NCBI GenBank assembly: GCA_028275345.1
Contig: JAPWUV010000012.1
Location: forward strand, 1 to 64,000
Direction: 5' to 3'
From: a bacterium
Lineage (GTDB): Bacteria; Zhuqueibacterota; Zhuqueibacteria; Oleimicrobiales; Geothermoviventaceae
Length of the DNA stretch: 64,000 bases
How positions within the stretch are numbered: position 1 is the first letter of the stretch; each line of letters begins with the position of its first letter. The notes beneath the pieces were generated by a model. That model had not been told where the DNA came from. It was given only the letters and a program-made list of their open reading frames with translations, and did no database searches. This document shows positions 45,822 to 59,395 of the stretch, piece by piece. The translations under genes were made by a program, and so were the position numbers.

Positions 45822-45866
45822 CGCGTTCCTCCTCCGCTGTTTGTCCCAGACAATCACAGTACAAGA

Positions 45867-45880
45867 TCGAGAAAACTCGA
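45867..45880. promoter_or_regulatory. Inverted repeat in the GH2 leader, possible operator
   Basis: TCGAGAAAACTCGA has perfect 5-bp arms around AAAA. It lies about 40 bp downstream of the predicted start point and 45 bp before the start codon. It could be an operator or a small mRNA stem. Confidence 0.3.
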
Positions 45881-45926
45881 CGCCGATTCCCCCTTGGGTC
45901 GGGACCCGCGTACCCGGTCGAAGAAC

Positions 45927-45955
45927 AAAATACTGGCATCGCGACGAGCGTTCAA
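45927..45955 (-). promoter_or_regulatory. Candidate sigma-70 promoter for the GH2 gene
   Basis: Minus strand TTGAAC (45950-45955), a 17-bp spacer and TATTTT (45927-45932), about 106 bp upstream of the start codon. Confidence 0.5.
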
Positions 45956-45996
45956 GGGGAAATTGGAGGGATCTCGAAGGCGGTGAGAATCCCTCT

Positions 45997-46695
45997 TCAA
46001 AGAATGTATCTCACCCCCACCAGCGCGGCGTGACTCAAGTTCCGAAGCTCGATGACCGGGAAATCCACTCCCCGAAACTGCGGGATGTACACGGGATCCG
46101 TGTCGAGAGAAAGGTCTACGAAACCCATACTGTAACGGTACTTCGCACTGATCACAAATCGGCCCAAGTGAACCTCCAACCCCGTGCCGGAGATGAAACC
46201 GAAGTCAGTTTTCTCGACCTGGCTGAGGGGATGGGAAGCTGTCCCGCTTTGCTGGTTGCGAAAGGTATAGCGGTTCGCCAGCTCGAGAGCCAAGTATCCC
46301 CCGCCGTAACTGAAAAGCTTGAACCGCTCTCCGTCGATCCAGTAGGTGCGGAGCAGGAGGGGAAATTCGAGATACCGGAACTTGTAGATCAGCTCCATTT
46401 CTCCGAAGGGAAAGCCGGCCGCTTCCACGGTATGCAGAGCCCCCTTTTCAGCGTAGGACAAGCCGGTCTCCCCAGAGAGCCAGCGGCTCCAGCGCCACAC
46501 TCCGCCCACTTCAACAAGGAGCCCTTCCCGCCAAGACGGCTCGACCCTTGTGCCGGGTGGTTTCTCGTGCGGACTCCAATGACTGGCCCAAATGGGTCCG
46601 GCCATGCATTCCAGAGAAAAGCGCTCGCTGGCCTGCGCCGCCCCCGTACCGAAAAGCAGGCCCAATGACATCACAAGACCCACCACACGTACCAC
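45997..46695 (-). CDS. PorT-family outer-membrane beta-barrel protein
   Basis: A 232-residue outer-membrane protein. A signal peptide (LVMSLGLLFGTGAAQA) precedes an eight-stranded barrel of the type annotated as PorT/outer-membrane beta-barrel (GLSYAEKGALH, LEFPLLLRTYW, FSYGGGYLALELANRY, FISGTGLEVHLGRFVISAKYRYSMG, with ALVGVRYIL at the terminus). The start codon is GTG at 46695 with GAGG about 6 nt upstream. It is 175 bp upstream of the GH2 gene, but a separate promoter lies between them. Function is unknown; such barrels can be receptors, channels or assembly factors. Confidence 0.8.
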   Translation of the reverse strand: MVRVVGLVMSLGLLFGTGAAQASERFSLECMAGPIWASHWSPHEKPPGTRVEPSWREGLLVEVGGVWRWSRWLSGETGLSYAEKGALHTVEAAGFPFGEMELIYKFRYLEFPLLLRTYWIDGERFKLFSYGGGYLALELANRYTFRNQQSGTASHPLSQVEKTDFGFISGTGLEVHLGRFVISAKYRYSMGFVDLSLDTDPVYIPQFRGVDFPVIELRNLSHAALVGVRYIL

Positions 46696-47007
46696 GACGC
46701 ACCTCTCTTTCCTTTCGACTCAATTCGATCCTCAATCCCCGCGGCGTGCTTCCTTCCTCTCGCAAGATGCCCGAGACCGGAACTCCGCTCCGTGCCCAAG
46801 TCGCCCAATCTCTCGCTGTTCAATGGAGAGCTCTCGCCAGCGCATTCGATGCTCAGCCCGATCTGCTCGCCAGCAACCTGAAAGCGGGCGAAAACCCGAT
46901 CCGGCACTGCCCTGCGATCCAGCTCCGGCGTCTCCCCATCCCACGTAGGCTGGTTTCCTAGCCCCTCGCCCGGATCGGCTACAAATCCCGGGATCTCCAC
47001 CCGACCA
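46696..47007. other. 312-bp gap without a gene
   Basis: This holds the ribosome binding site of the beta-barrel gene (46696-46710). No other feature was seen. Confidence 0.45.
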
Positions 47008-48006
47008 TCACCGCCGCGACAGGGGAGACCTCCTGCGGGGGCATTCGCCTTTCTCCCTTGTACCGTGAACCTGGAGCTCTCTCAGAGCCTCGGGGTAGGG
47101 TGCGAAAAACGCTTGCCCCGCCATCCTGGCCTCTCCAAAGCGAAAGGCCCATCCCCGGAAAAGGGACAATGGCGCGCTCACAGGGAGCTGGCCCTCGCGG
47201 AAAAGCGCAATCATGCTCAAGAAGAGTTCCTGCTCCGCCTTTTCAAGGCTCCGCGAGAAGTAGCAGAATGCCTGCGTCAGCGCGTTCGCGACGCTGCGGA
47301 GCCTCGGAGGCCGAGCCAGCGCAGCGAGCACGAGCGCTTCGTACTCCGCCAGCCACTCCGCTCCGCCGGAGGGATCCATTCGGGCTACTACGCGCTCCAT
47401 GCGCCGGAAAACCCGCTGGTTGTAAGCCACAAACAACAGCTTATGCCGGGTGTGGAAATCCAGCAACGCACGGGCTTGGCCGGCAGCCTTCACCTCCGAG
47501 AATCTCGCCAGACAAAAGATGCGCGTCAAGAAATGCTCTCGGCGCCGGGGGTCGGCGAGTCGCATCTCATCTTCGGCGGGCAGCTGGCGGAAGCGCTCCA
47601 ACACCGAGGCCCCAAACAGCCCCGGCCCCCTGCCCAACGGGACTTCGGAGTCCGGGCGGAGATAATGCTTCGCGTCCCTCAGCGCACAGGAAGGGGAACG
47701 GCTCTTGAGCAAGAAGCCGTGGATCTCGGGAAGGCTGCGGAGGAACTCATTGGCCCAGTCCCTCATCCGCACCGTGAGATCGAGGCCGCTGCTCGGCTGG
47801 AAGAGTCGCAACCCGCTCCGGGTTCGGAGGACGCGAATCGGATCGCGCGGCACACCCAGTCCTATTGCCACCTCGGGACAAATCGGGATGAATTCCACAA
47901 ATGGCTTCAGGCGCTCGACCAGGTCGCAGGCGACTATCGCCCCGTCGTACCGGCAATTCGCAAAGCCCAGGCACCGGCTCACGACAACTCGCGGCCGCGC
48001 TTCCAA
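47008..48006 (-). CDS. DUF523-DUF1722 fusion protein (TudS/YbgA-like)
   Basis: A 332-residue cytosolic protein. The N-terminal half (about 1-150) is DUF523, the family of 2-thiouracil desulfidases (TudS) and related Fe-S enzymes: VVVSRCLGFANCRYDG, FIPICPEVAIGLGVPRDPI and LKSRSPSCAL carry the conserved cysteines that bind a [4Fe-4S] cluster. The C-terminal half (about 165-290) is DUF1722 (YbgA): REHFLTRIFCLARF and LLDFHTRHKLLFVAYN. TTG 48006 is chosen because GAAGGGG lies 5 nt upstream and it falls 20 nt after the tspO stop. A link to thiolated-base or light/porphyrin physiology is inferred from TspO next door. Confidence 0.82.
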   Translation of the reverse strand: MEARPRVVVSRCLGFANCRYDGAIVACDLVERLKPFVEFIPICPEVAIGLGVPRDPIRVLRTRSGLRLFQPSSGLDLTVRMRDWANEFLRSLPEIHGFLLKSRSPSCALRDAKHYLRPDSEVPLGRGPGLFGASVLERFRQLPAEDEMRLADPRRREHFLTRIFCLARFSEVKAAGQARALLDFHTRHKLLFVAYNQRVFRRMERVVARMDPSGGAEWLAEYEALVLAALARPPRLRSVANALTQAFCYFSRSLEKAEQELFLSMIALFREGQLPVSAPLSLFRGWAFRFGEARMAGQAFFAPYPEALRELQVHGTREKGECPRRRSPLSRR

Positions 48007-48026
48007 GGGAACCCCTTCGAGCAACG

Positions 48027-48500
48027 CTATCGGTTGAGCCAAAAGATGGCCGCGTTCAGCACTGCCGCGAAGCTCACCCAAAGCAGGTAGGGGACCAGCA
48101 GCCAACCCGCAACCCGCTCAATCCGCGCGAAGGCGATCACTGCGGCCAGCAAGACGACCCAAAGGGCGACGATCCCAATCAATCCCAGAAGCGGCGACTG
48201 GAGCCGGAAAAACAAGAGAGACCAAAGTGCATTCAATAGTAGCTGGGCGACGAAGAGACCCAGCGCGGCGTTCCAGCCTACCTTTTGCCACACGAGGGCG
48301 GCTGCCACTCCCATCAGCACGTACAGCCCGGTCCAGACGGGGCCGAACAGCCATCCCGGCGGGGTGAAGGCCGGTTTCGCCAGACTGGGATACCACGATT
48401 TCACCCCGGCGCTCGTCCAGAGCGAGCCCAATCCACCCACAGCCAAGCACACAGCGACACAGACGAGAAGCTTGAATACCAGCGTCTTTGCGATGCCCAC
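48027..48500 (-). CDS. tspO: TspO/MBR-family membrane protein
   Basis: A 157-residue protein with five transmembrane helices, the usual TspO length. WYPSLAKPAFTPPGWLFGPVWTGLYVLMGVAAALVW and LLLNALWSLLFFRLQSPLLGL are the hallmark blocks that bind porphyrins and cholesterol-like ligands in TspO/MBR proteins. GTG 48500 is chosen because GGAGG lies 6 nt upstream; earlier in-frame ATGs would add an atypical N-terminus. It is co-transcribed with the DUF523-DUF1722 gene 20 nt downstream. Confidence 0.93.
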   Translation of the reverse strand: MGIAKTLVFKLLVCVAVCLAVGGLGSLWTSAGVKSWYPSLAKPAFTPPGWLFGPVWTGLYVLMGVAAALVWQKVGWNAALGLFVAQLLLNALWSLLFFRLQSPLLGLIGIVALWVVLLAAVIAFARIERVAGWLLVPYLLWVSFAAVLNAAIFWLNR

Positions 48501-48820
48501 TTCTTTCCTCCCGTGTTTTTCGTTCCCAGCGGCGAAAAACGGAATCATCGCACGGGCTACCAATTTCGGCAACCGGCGCCAAAGCCCGATGACCACCTCT
48601 TGCCACGACCGACGTTCACCGCACGCCTAACCTGCTCTCCCATTCGCCCGCTGCCCTGAAAAGCACATACCCCGAGGTAGCCCTCGCGCTTCGGGCCCGG
48701 CTTCCCCGAGAGTTGCTCGACTTGCCGCTTCCGCCCGGCCGAGCAGCTTCCTTCGGGAGAAGGGCAGCAGGGAACGCCTCAATCCTCGCCACGGCACATG
48801 CGCGGCGCCCAGCCCCGTGC
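48501..48820. other. 320-bp gap without a gene
   Basis: Beyond the tspO ribosome binding site I see only a weak promoter-like pair (TTGCCG, 17 bp, GATGAT) near 48545-48573 on the minus strand. Confidence 0.4.
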
Positions 48821-49276
48821 CTACGGCATGACAATGAGCTGGATGTCGAACGTCACCCGCCCCGAAGTTGGGACAGTAGCGTTGGGAGCCGAAGGGATCC
48901 CGGCTTGCACTCCATAGAACCCGACGAAATCCCCGCTCCGCGGCGTCGTGAGAGGTGAGCTCACCACCCAGACGACGGCGTAGAGGTAGTACGTGCCAGC
49001 CGGAACCTCCGTGATCTGGTACGAAATGCGCGTTCCGCTTCCGCAGGTGCCGGTGATGACCTTCACAAATCCGTTCGCACTGTTGGTATCGTCGTCTATG
49101 ACCACGGCGAAAGTCTTGCCGGGGGCCTCCGCCGGAAGCTGAAGCGTGCCCGCAACCGTGGCTCCCTCCGTCTTTTCCTTCTTTCCCGGCGAGGTGGGAG
49201 ACTCCTTGCTGCAAGATAAGGCCCAACAGCACCCGAGCGCCGCCACTGCCAGGACGATTGCCCTTCGTGCTCTCAT
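48821..49276 (-). CDS. Small predicted lipoprotein
   Basis: A 151-residue exported protein. The signal peptide ALGCCWALSC ends in a lipobox-like cysteine followed by SKESPTSPGKKEK, a flexible linker. The rest (about 40-151) is a single beta-sandwich-like domain (VAGTLQLPAEAPGKTFAVVIDDD, YQITEVPAGTYYLYAVVWV, GRVTFDIQLIV), similar in feel to carboxypeptidase-regulatory or Ig-like lipoprotein domains. No family could be named. ATG 49276 has AGGAGG 4 nt upstream. It appears monocistronic. Confidence 0.7.
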   Translation of the reverse strand: MRARRAIVLAVAALGCCWALSCSKESPTSPGKKEKTEGATVAGTLQLPAEAPGKTFAVVIDDDTNSANGFVKVITGTCGSGTRISYQITEVPAGTYYLYAVVWVVSSPLTTPRSGDFVGFYGVQAGIPSAPNATVPTSGRVTFDIQLIVMP

Positions 49277-50013
49277 CTGCCCTCCTCGACATGGTTCATG
49301 GGCTTTCCGCGTTCTTGAAGGTCGAAGTCCTGCCCGCTTCGTACCGAGCGCCCTAACCGGCGTGCCAGTCGAGCTCGGGCGCATCTCGGTCCCTCAGAAA
49401 GTCCGTGTCCGCGCCTTGCCTCTACCGGCGGTCTACATCTCCCAGATCAACCGGGCTGAACCGCATGAGCCGCTACGATCCGCCCAATTCCCTCGAATCT
49501 GAGACCAGAAAACACAGGGAACGACTTCGTTCTTCCCGCGAACTCTTGCCGCCTGCCATGGCGTAACCTCCCCCGAATCTAACACAAAGGCACTCGCCGA
49601 CATCGGCCTCTCGGGGTCATTACCTGACCGCCAGGATTCAGTGGTGGCCGGGCGTGATCGGCAAGGACGGTTGCCCCCTGAGGCAATTTCCCAATCTCGC
49701 GGCCGACCGAAATCGCAGGCCGGAAGGGAGAAGAGAAGATTGGCGACCCCTCACGCAGGGGACGTCCATCTCGGCGGTCCGGAACGCAAGTGAGGCTCCT
49801 TGGGCACTCGCCGTGGGGCTCCATCCCCCTCAGGAAGGCTTCCCCCTCTCCAGCTTTTCCGAGCTCGAAGAGCTGGTCCTTCCCCGGCTCCCGCAAAGGC
49901 TTATATCCCTCCTTCCTCCCCCGAACTTGCCTTTGTTCCTCCCCGCGACCCGTGGGATCAGCCTCCGTCCGCGAGAGGAGGCTCGCCCAGATGGGCTTGG
50001 AGGCCTCGACGGA
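49277..50013. other. 737-bp gap without a supported gene
   Basis: Only the lipoprotein ribosome binding site is recognisable. A minus-strand frame at 49579-49896 and plus-strand frames through this interval are low-complexity and antisense to nothing recognisable. Confidence 0.4.
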
Positions 50014-51039
50014 TCAAGCGAGCACGACCTTGGCGAGCTGGATCTTGTCCAGACGCCACTCGCCGAGCCCCAGTTTTCCGGCCAATTCGATGTGGACCGC
50101 GTCCGGCGCCACAGAATCCAGCTTCTCTGCGGCGCGCAGGCGGTCAATGGTATCCAGTACAAGCCGGTCGACCGCTACGGGATCCGTGCTGACCCAAATG
50201 GCGTTCAGGGGACGCATGTACTCCAGAGTCCAGCGCGGACCCTGTTCGATCACCACCCAGAGGGCATCTACGACGATGAGGCGCGTCTTTTCCCGCACGG
50301 GGGGAAGCGCATTGATCTCCGGGATCCCCGGCTGGGAACAGTTGTTACCGTGAAAATCGCTCGGGTTCTGGATGGAGCCGTAGTGGTTTTTGAGCGCACC
50401 CGTTACTCCGCTCATCCTGTGGGTCTTCACCAGGGGCATGTTGATCAATGCCGTGATCTGCTCCGTCAAGATCCGGCTGAAGCGGGTTTTCCGGTCGCCC
50501 ACCGGGAATTCCTGAGAATCGTATCCCAAGGTATCCTGCGTGCCGTAGCAGCGCAGGCCCTCACCGTCCACATTGATCGTGTAGCCGGCACTCCGCAAAT
50601 CCCCATTGTGCCGATCCCAAACGACGACGCGTTCGGGTTTGCCAACGATCTTCGTCAGCCTGCTCGCCAAAACCTCGGCCGTCGCCGCAAAGTGCGAGGT
50701 GTAGGTGGTCCCTGCCACGCCGCGAAGACCGAGGGTATTCACCTTCAGACCGACAACGTCATCCGGCGAGACGAAGCGGGAGAGGGCTGCGATCGGGTCT
50801 TTCTCCTCGGTCAATTCACAGAGAGCCCTGTCGAGCATTGCTCCGAGGATCTCCCGATTGACCGCCCCACTCTCGTCCATGACCCCCTTGTGCTGCACCC
50901 ACACGACCTTTCCCTTGCCCGCCGCTGAGGCTCTGCCAGCCAAGGCCCCGATGGACAACCGGCCCGCCAGCGACGAACCCAACCCAGCCGCAGCGGAAAC
51001 TTTCAGAAAGTCGCGACGTGACCAGGTCGTCTCTCCCAT
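50014..51039 (-). CDS. Tat-exported DUF362 protein
   Basis: A 341-residue protein starting at ATG 51039 (GGAGG 5 nt upstream). The N-terminus TWSRRDFLKVSAAAGLGSSLAG is a twin-arginine signal, so it is folded in the cytoplasm, probably with a cofactor, before export. The DUF362 domain shows DDVVGLKVNTLGLRG, INMPLVKTHRMSGVTGALKNHYGS and VSTDPVAVDRLVLDTIDRLR. Unlike many DUF362 proteins it has no ferredoxin-type CxxCxxC pairs. The cofactor and reaction are unknown. Confidence 0.85.
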   Translation of the reverse strand: MGETTWSRRDFLKVSAAAGLGSSLAGRLSIGALAGRASAAGKGKVVWVQHKGVMDESGAVNREILGAMLDRALCELTEEKDPIAALSRFVSPDDVVGLKVNTLGLRGVAGTTYTSHFAATAEVLASRLTKIVGKPERVVVWDRHNGDLRSAGYTINVDGEGLRCYGTQDTLGYDSQEFPVGDRKTRFSRILTEQITALINMPLVKTHRMSGVTGALKNHYGSIQNPSDFHGNNCSQPGIPEINALPPVREKTRLIVVDALWVVIEQGPRWTLEYMRPLNAIWVSTDPVAVDRLVLDTIDRLRAAEKLDSVAPDAVHIELAGKLGLGEWRLDKIQLAKVVLA

Positions 51040-51413
51040 GCTCCCCTCCGAAGCGCGCTCATCCGTCCCCGAAAACTCACTCCCGCGTAAAGTCAACTGC
51101 CAAAGCTTACGTGATGGGGCGCAGCGCCCAAAGTCATTTTTTGTCACCTACCGGGAGCAAACTCGGACCGAGCCGCGCGAGCTTTTACGGTCCAAGGGCA
51201 ACTCCCGCGCTTCTTCGCCCGCTTGCACCCATGTCCGAACCGGGATCCGGGCCTTTCCCATCCGTCCGGAGCCCCGGCACGTTACCCGATCCCTCGCATG
51301 CCTGCGAAAGACGGGGAAGGCTCTGTTGAGAACCGGCCGATTTCGTTCGGCGGACGCAGCCTCGGCGCCGCCGCGCCGTCTCGCTCCGCGGAGGAGTCCG
51401 TCGCTGCCGCTGG
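51040..51413. other. 374-bp gap without a gene
   Basis: A GGGCGCAGCGCCC hairpin followed by a run of six T on the plus strand lies at about 51117-51146; it has no plus-strand gene to terminate. A TTGACT hexamer about 60 bp upstream of the DUF362 start (minus strand) lacks a good -10 partner. Confidence 0.4.
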
Positions 51414-56121
<4,708 letters not shown>

Positions 56122-56483
56122 ACGGACCTTAGGGCAAATGCCCAACTGGCGCGACCCGGTGGGGCGGAATTCGCCATCCACCACCTCAACCTCCGGGATG
56201 CGGGAGTTCAAGTTCAAGCCCACCCACGGGTCCACCGCGACGCTTCCCGACGGGCAGGCGGCGGAGAAGAGATCCGCAGCGGGTATACCCCGCCGCGACG
56301 GCGAACGCGGGCCTTGGACGCCATGCTCCGCTCCAAGGCCAAAGGGCCCGGGTGCGTGATTCCCGCTCTTCGGGCGAGAAATTAGGCCGTACCAGCCGTT
56401 CGCGCAAGGGGAATGTGTCCGGCACTCGAATCAGACGCTCTTCGGCGAGTCACGGGAAAACCAGCGGCGAAGGCAGGGCTCCG
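56122..56483. other. 362-bp gap without a gene
   Basis: This separates the end of the GcvH-like/Hyb operon from the GH29 gene. I see no convincing terminator, promoter or RNA. Confidence 0.4.
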
Positions 56484-57308
56484 TCATTCCTCGGGCCAGA
56501 GGACGGAGCGCAGGATCTGCACGTACCGCCGGACCCCCAGCGCTTCGGCCGCACTGTCCACCACCCGACCTCCGTCCTGGGACATGCGGCCGATCTGCGG
56601 AGCCTGATCTAGCTCGGCCACGATGGCCCGACACAGTCGGAGCGCCGTCTCGGAGAGCCGCGGGCACACGGCTTCGCCGTACTCCAGCTCCCGAACCTCG
56701 GTGGGCAGATCCTCCGGCTCCACTTCCGCTACCCAGCCTTCCTCGTAGGAGTCCCCTCGTACCAGCGCTGGATTGGCGAGGACCTCCGGGTTCGTCCGAA
56801 CGACCCGGGACGAGAGGGGCGAGCGCACCGGGACCATTTCCCCCGCGACAATGAGCCATGCAAGGGGCTGGCCCGTCTTCACCCGGTGGCCTGCCTCGGC
56901 GGGCACGACCACGTCGATTTGCGGCAGAGCGGAGGCCAGCAAGTCATCGATCCCAACACGGCAGAGGTTCATCCCGTGGACTCGCAGCCACGTGTGGTGT
57001 GGGCCATAGTAAAGCGTCCTTCTCACCCGGAGTCGCGCGAAGGGGTCCAGTAGGCGGAGCTTCGCTTCGTCATCGCCACAAAGGCGCCGCAGTTCGCGGG
57101 AAAGGTCCACGCAGACTCGAAGCTTCTCCCCCGATCTGAGGCCAAGGCTCTCCGCACGGCTCGCCTGACGCACGGCCTGGAAAAGGGGACAGTTCTCACA
57201 GTCGTAGTCCCGGTCACAAAGCCGATAGGTTAGCACGCCGGCCGTCATCAGGACGCACTTGGCTTCCTCCGGCGGGAAAAGACTTGTGCCTTCGCGCTCC
57301 AAGGTCAT
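56484..57308 (-). CDS. GcvH-like protein with N-terminal cysteine motif, lipoyl lysine absent
   Basis: A 274-residue protein. An N-terminal segment carries C31-x5-C37-x2-C40-P (CDRDYDCENCP), which could bind an Fe-S cluster or zinc. Residues about 95-195 form a glycine-cleavage H-protein fold: HHTWLRV, VGIDDLL, AGHRVKTGQPLAWLIV, SPLSSRVVRTNPEV and SYEEGWVAEVEP. In ungapped alignment with E. coli GcvH, 16 residues separate the glycine of AG from the (A/S)P-x-S block in both, and the position of the lipoylated lysine is Gly here. The C-terminus (about 240-274) has the DGGRVVDSAAEALG extension shared with the two paralogues. It is the last gene of the operon (18 nt after NrfD). Role unknown. Confidence 0.75.
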   Translation of the reverse strand: MTLEREGTSLFPPEEAKCVLMTAGVLTYRLCDRDYDCENCPLFQAVRQASRAESLGLRSGEKLRVCVDLSRELRRLCGDDEAKLRLLDPFARLRVRRTLYYGPHHTWLRVHGMNLCRVGIDDLLASALPQIDVVVPAEAGHRVKTGQPLAWLIVAGEMVPVRSPLSSRVVRTNPEVLANPALVRGDSYEEGWVAEVEPEDLPTEVRELEYGEAVCPRLSETALRLCRAIVAELDQAPQIGRMSQDGGRVVDSAAEALGVRRYVQILRSVLWPEE

Positions 57309-57326
57309 GAGTACCTCTTGCTGCGA

Positions 57327-58502
57327 TCAGGCATATGCAGGTTTCTCGCCGGCCAGGGCGGCTTCTTCTGCAGTCTCCTCCCGCGGGAAGATTGGGAAAT
57401 TCCTAGCCACCCATTCGAACACTGCAAAACCGGTGGCCACAAGGGCCGCGGTGACCACGATCTCTTGCCACTTGGGGAAGTAGGCGCCGCCCCAGCCCTC
57501 CAGGGAGGTGATGCTCACATTCAACCGATTCATCACGAGGCCCACCACGGTGGACACAGCTCCCCAGAAGAGCCATGTCCGGTGCACGACGAACTTCGGC
57601 ACGGAGTAGATGACGATGGGCACGACGCTCATGAGAAAGATCTCCGCCCAGAAAAGTCCCGCCTCTCGGGTGGGATGGAACGCGAAACTCAGCGTGCCAC
57701 GGCCTGCCATGTCCAGGAAGCGCACCGTCAGGTAGATCACCTCCACCAGAATGACACCCCGAGCCAGGCCGGTGAGAACATCCAGTTCCAGCTCCTTCCG
57801 GAAGGCCCTGTGGCTCAGGAAAGATTCGAAAATGGTCATCGCCAGACCCACGCCCACGGCCGAGATGAAAAAGAGTAGCGGCAACAGGGGCGAGTACCAG
57901 AGGGGGTGCATCTTCTGCGGCACGATCAGATAGAGGGAGCCCAGGGAGGACTGGTGCAGGGTCGACAGCAAAACGCCCGCCACCACCAAGACGATCGTCA
58001 AAGACCGCATGACCCGGAGAGGCCAGCGCCACCGGAATTTCTCGAACACCACCGGACTGAACTCGAGCGCCAGGACCGCGGTGTAGAGCATCACGCACCA
58101 GCCCACCTCGAACATGACCGAATGCGGGTTCCACATGATGATCGGATGCCAGATGTTCCACGGACGGCCGAGGTCGAAAAGAAGGGCCACGATCACCAGG
58201 AGATAGCCGAGGAAGGCGGTCAAGATGGTGGGCCGGACAATGGCATGGTACTTCTTTCCGGCATCGAAAATGTAAACCAATGCGGCCACGGTGAAGCCCC
58301 CCGCGGCCAATGCTACCCCGCAGAGGACGTCGAAACCGATCCACAGTCCCCACGGGAAGTCATCCCGAAGATTGGTGACGGCCCCCAGTCCCTTGGTGAA
58401 GCGAATCACCGCCACGTATGCCCCGAGGATCCAGAGAGCGAACAGGAGACCTCGCCAAAAGGTCAAACGCGGAAGTCTACTGCCGAGAGCGTTGAGCTTC
58501 AT
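57327..58502 (-). CDS. NrfD/HybB/PsrC-type membrane quinone-interacting subunit
   Basis: A 391-residue polytopic inner-membrane protein with about ten transmembrane helices. FPWGLWIGFDVLCGVALAAGGFTVAALVYIF and LGRPWNIWHPIIMWNPHSVMFEVGW are characteristic of HybB (hydrogenase-2 quinone subunit) and related NrfD-like proteins, which pass electrons between an iron-sulfur partner and menaquinone and may contribute to proton movement. The HybA-like ferredoxin gene lies 63 nt upstream and the GcvH-like gene 18 nt downstream. No catalytic oxidoreductase subunit is encoded in the operon. Confidence 0.9.
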   Translation of the reverse strand: MKLNALGSRLPRLTFWRGLLFALWILGAYVAVIRFTKGLGAVTNLRDDFPWGLWIGFDVLCGVALAAGGFTVAALVYIFDAGKKYHAIVRPTILTAFLGYLLVIVALLFDLGRPWNIWHPIIMWNPHSVMFEVGWCVMLYTAVLALEFSPVVFEKFRWRWPLRVMRSLTIVLVVAGVLLSTLHQSSLGSLYLIVPQKMHPLWYSPLLPLLFFISAVGVGLAMTIFESFLSHRAFRKELELDVLTGLARGVILVEVIYLTVRFLDMAGRGTLSFAFHPTREAGLFWAEIFLMSVVPIVIYSVPKFVVHRTWLFWGAVSTVVGLVMNRLNVSITSLEGWGGAYFPKWQEIVVTAALVATGFAVFEWVARNFPIFPREETAEEAALAGEKPAYA

Positions 58503-58565
58503 CCCTTCTCTCCCGTGTTGAGTCGTAGCGGTCGCGCTCTGCCGAGACAGGGCGATCCCGGCGCC

Positions 58566-59369
58566 CTATTCCTCCGAGTCCAGCTGCTCCGGCGGCAACT
58601 CCTCGATGAAATCCTCCTTCGCCTCCAGCTGGTTCTCCTTGGCCATCCTCTCCAGTTTGATCCGCCGGTTGATGATCCAGTAGACCCCGAAAAGGAACAC
58701 GCCTCCGAAACCGACCAGATTCGGGATCTTCGAGAGGACGCGCCATGTGAGTTCGGGCAGCGGTTCTTGGACGCTCAGGTTCCGAGCCAGGAACGGGATC
58801 TTCTCGAATGGGACGTGCGAGATGTACAGGAGCGAAGTTCCGCCCACTTCCCGCACGCCGTAGATGTGCTGGACGTACTTGCCCGGCTCCTCGCGCAGCC
58901 GCCGCTGCGCCTCCGCGATCAAGTCCTCGCGCTCCCCAAAGAGGATAGCTCCTGTGGGGCAAGCTTCGGTACAGGCAGGCTGACCTCCTGCCACGATCCG
59001 ATCATAGCACATGGTGCATTTGCGCACCGAGGGGACCGGGTTGTGCCACTCGTACGTCGGGATCTGGAAGGGACAAGCCTGGAGGCAGTACCGGCACCCC
59101 ATGCACTTCTCGGCATGCCAAATGACCGGCCCCAGCTCCGTCTTTTCGAGCGCAGCTACGGGGCAGGCGGACACGCAGGTCGCATGCTCGCAATGCATGC
59201 ACGCATGTCGATAGTAGACATCCCCCTCGAGGTTCTCCACGATCACGTAGTTGTCCGGGGAAAGTCGCCGCTGGCTCGTCGGCTTCAGTCCGTTCGCCGT
59301 CCGACATGCTTCCATGCAGGACTCGCAACCGATACAGAGGGAAATATCGACCAGGATGCCCTTGCTCAT
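58566..59369 (-). CDS. HybA-like 4 x [4Fe-4S] ferredoxin subunit with C-terminal membrane anchor
   Basis: A 267-residue electron-transfer protein. Four cysteine groups are visible: CIGCESCMEAC, CMHCEHATCVSAC, CMGCRYCLQAC and CTMCYDRIVAGGQPACTEAC, the arrangement of HybA/DmsB-type ferredoxins. Unlike typical HybA it has no clear Tat or other signal, and it ends with a transmembrane helix (LVGFGGVFLFGVYWII, about 212-230) and an acidic tail, so its ferredoxin part is probably cytoplasmic unless the export signal lies elsewhere. ATG 59369 has GGAGG 9 nt upstream; ATG 59399, which overlaps the preceding stop (ATGA), is an alternative. It should pass electrons to the NrfD-like protein. Confidence 0.88.
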   Translation of the reverse strand: MSKGILVDISLCIGCESCMEACRTANGLKPTSQRRLSPDNYVIVENLEGDVYYRHACMHCEHATCVSACPVAALEKTELGPVIWHAEKCMGCRYCLQACPFQIPTYEWHNPVPSVRKCTMCYDRIVAGGQPACTEACPTGAILFGEREDLIAEAQRRLREEPGKYVQHIYGVREVGGTSLLYISHVPFEKIPFLARNLSVQEPLPELTWRVLSKIPNLVGFGGVFLFGVYWIINRRIKLERMAKENQLEAKEDFIEELPPEQLDSEE

Positions 59370-59395
59370 CGCCGCGGTCCTCCGAGGTTGGGTCG

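Noticed and set aside
51117-51146. GGGCGCAGCGCCC stem and a run of six T on the plus strand
   Set aside because: Terminator-like, but there is no transcript in that direction to terminate; kept as a note only.
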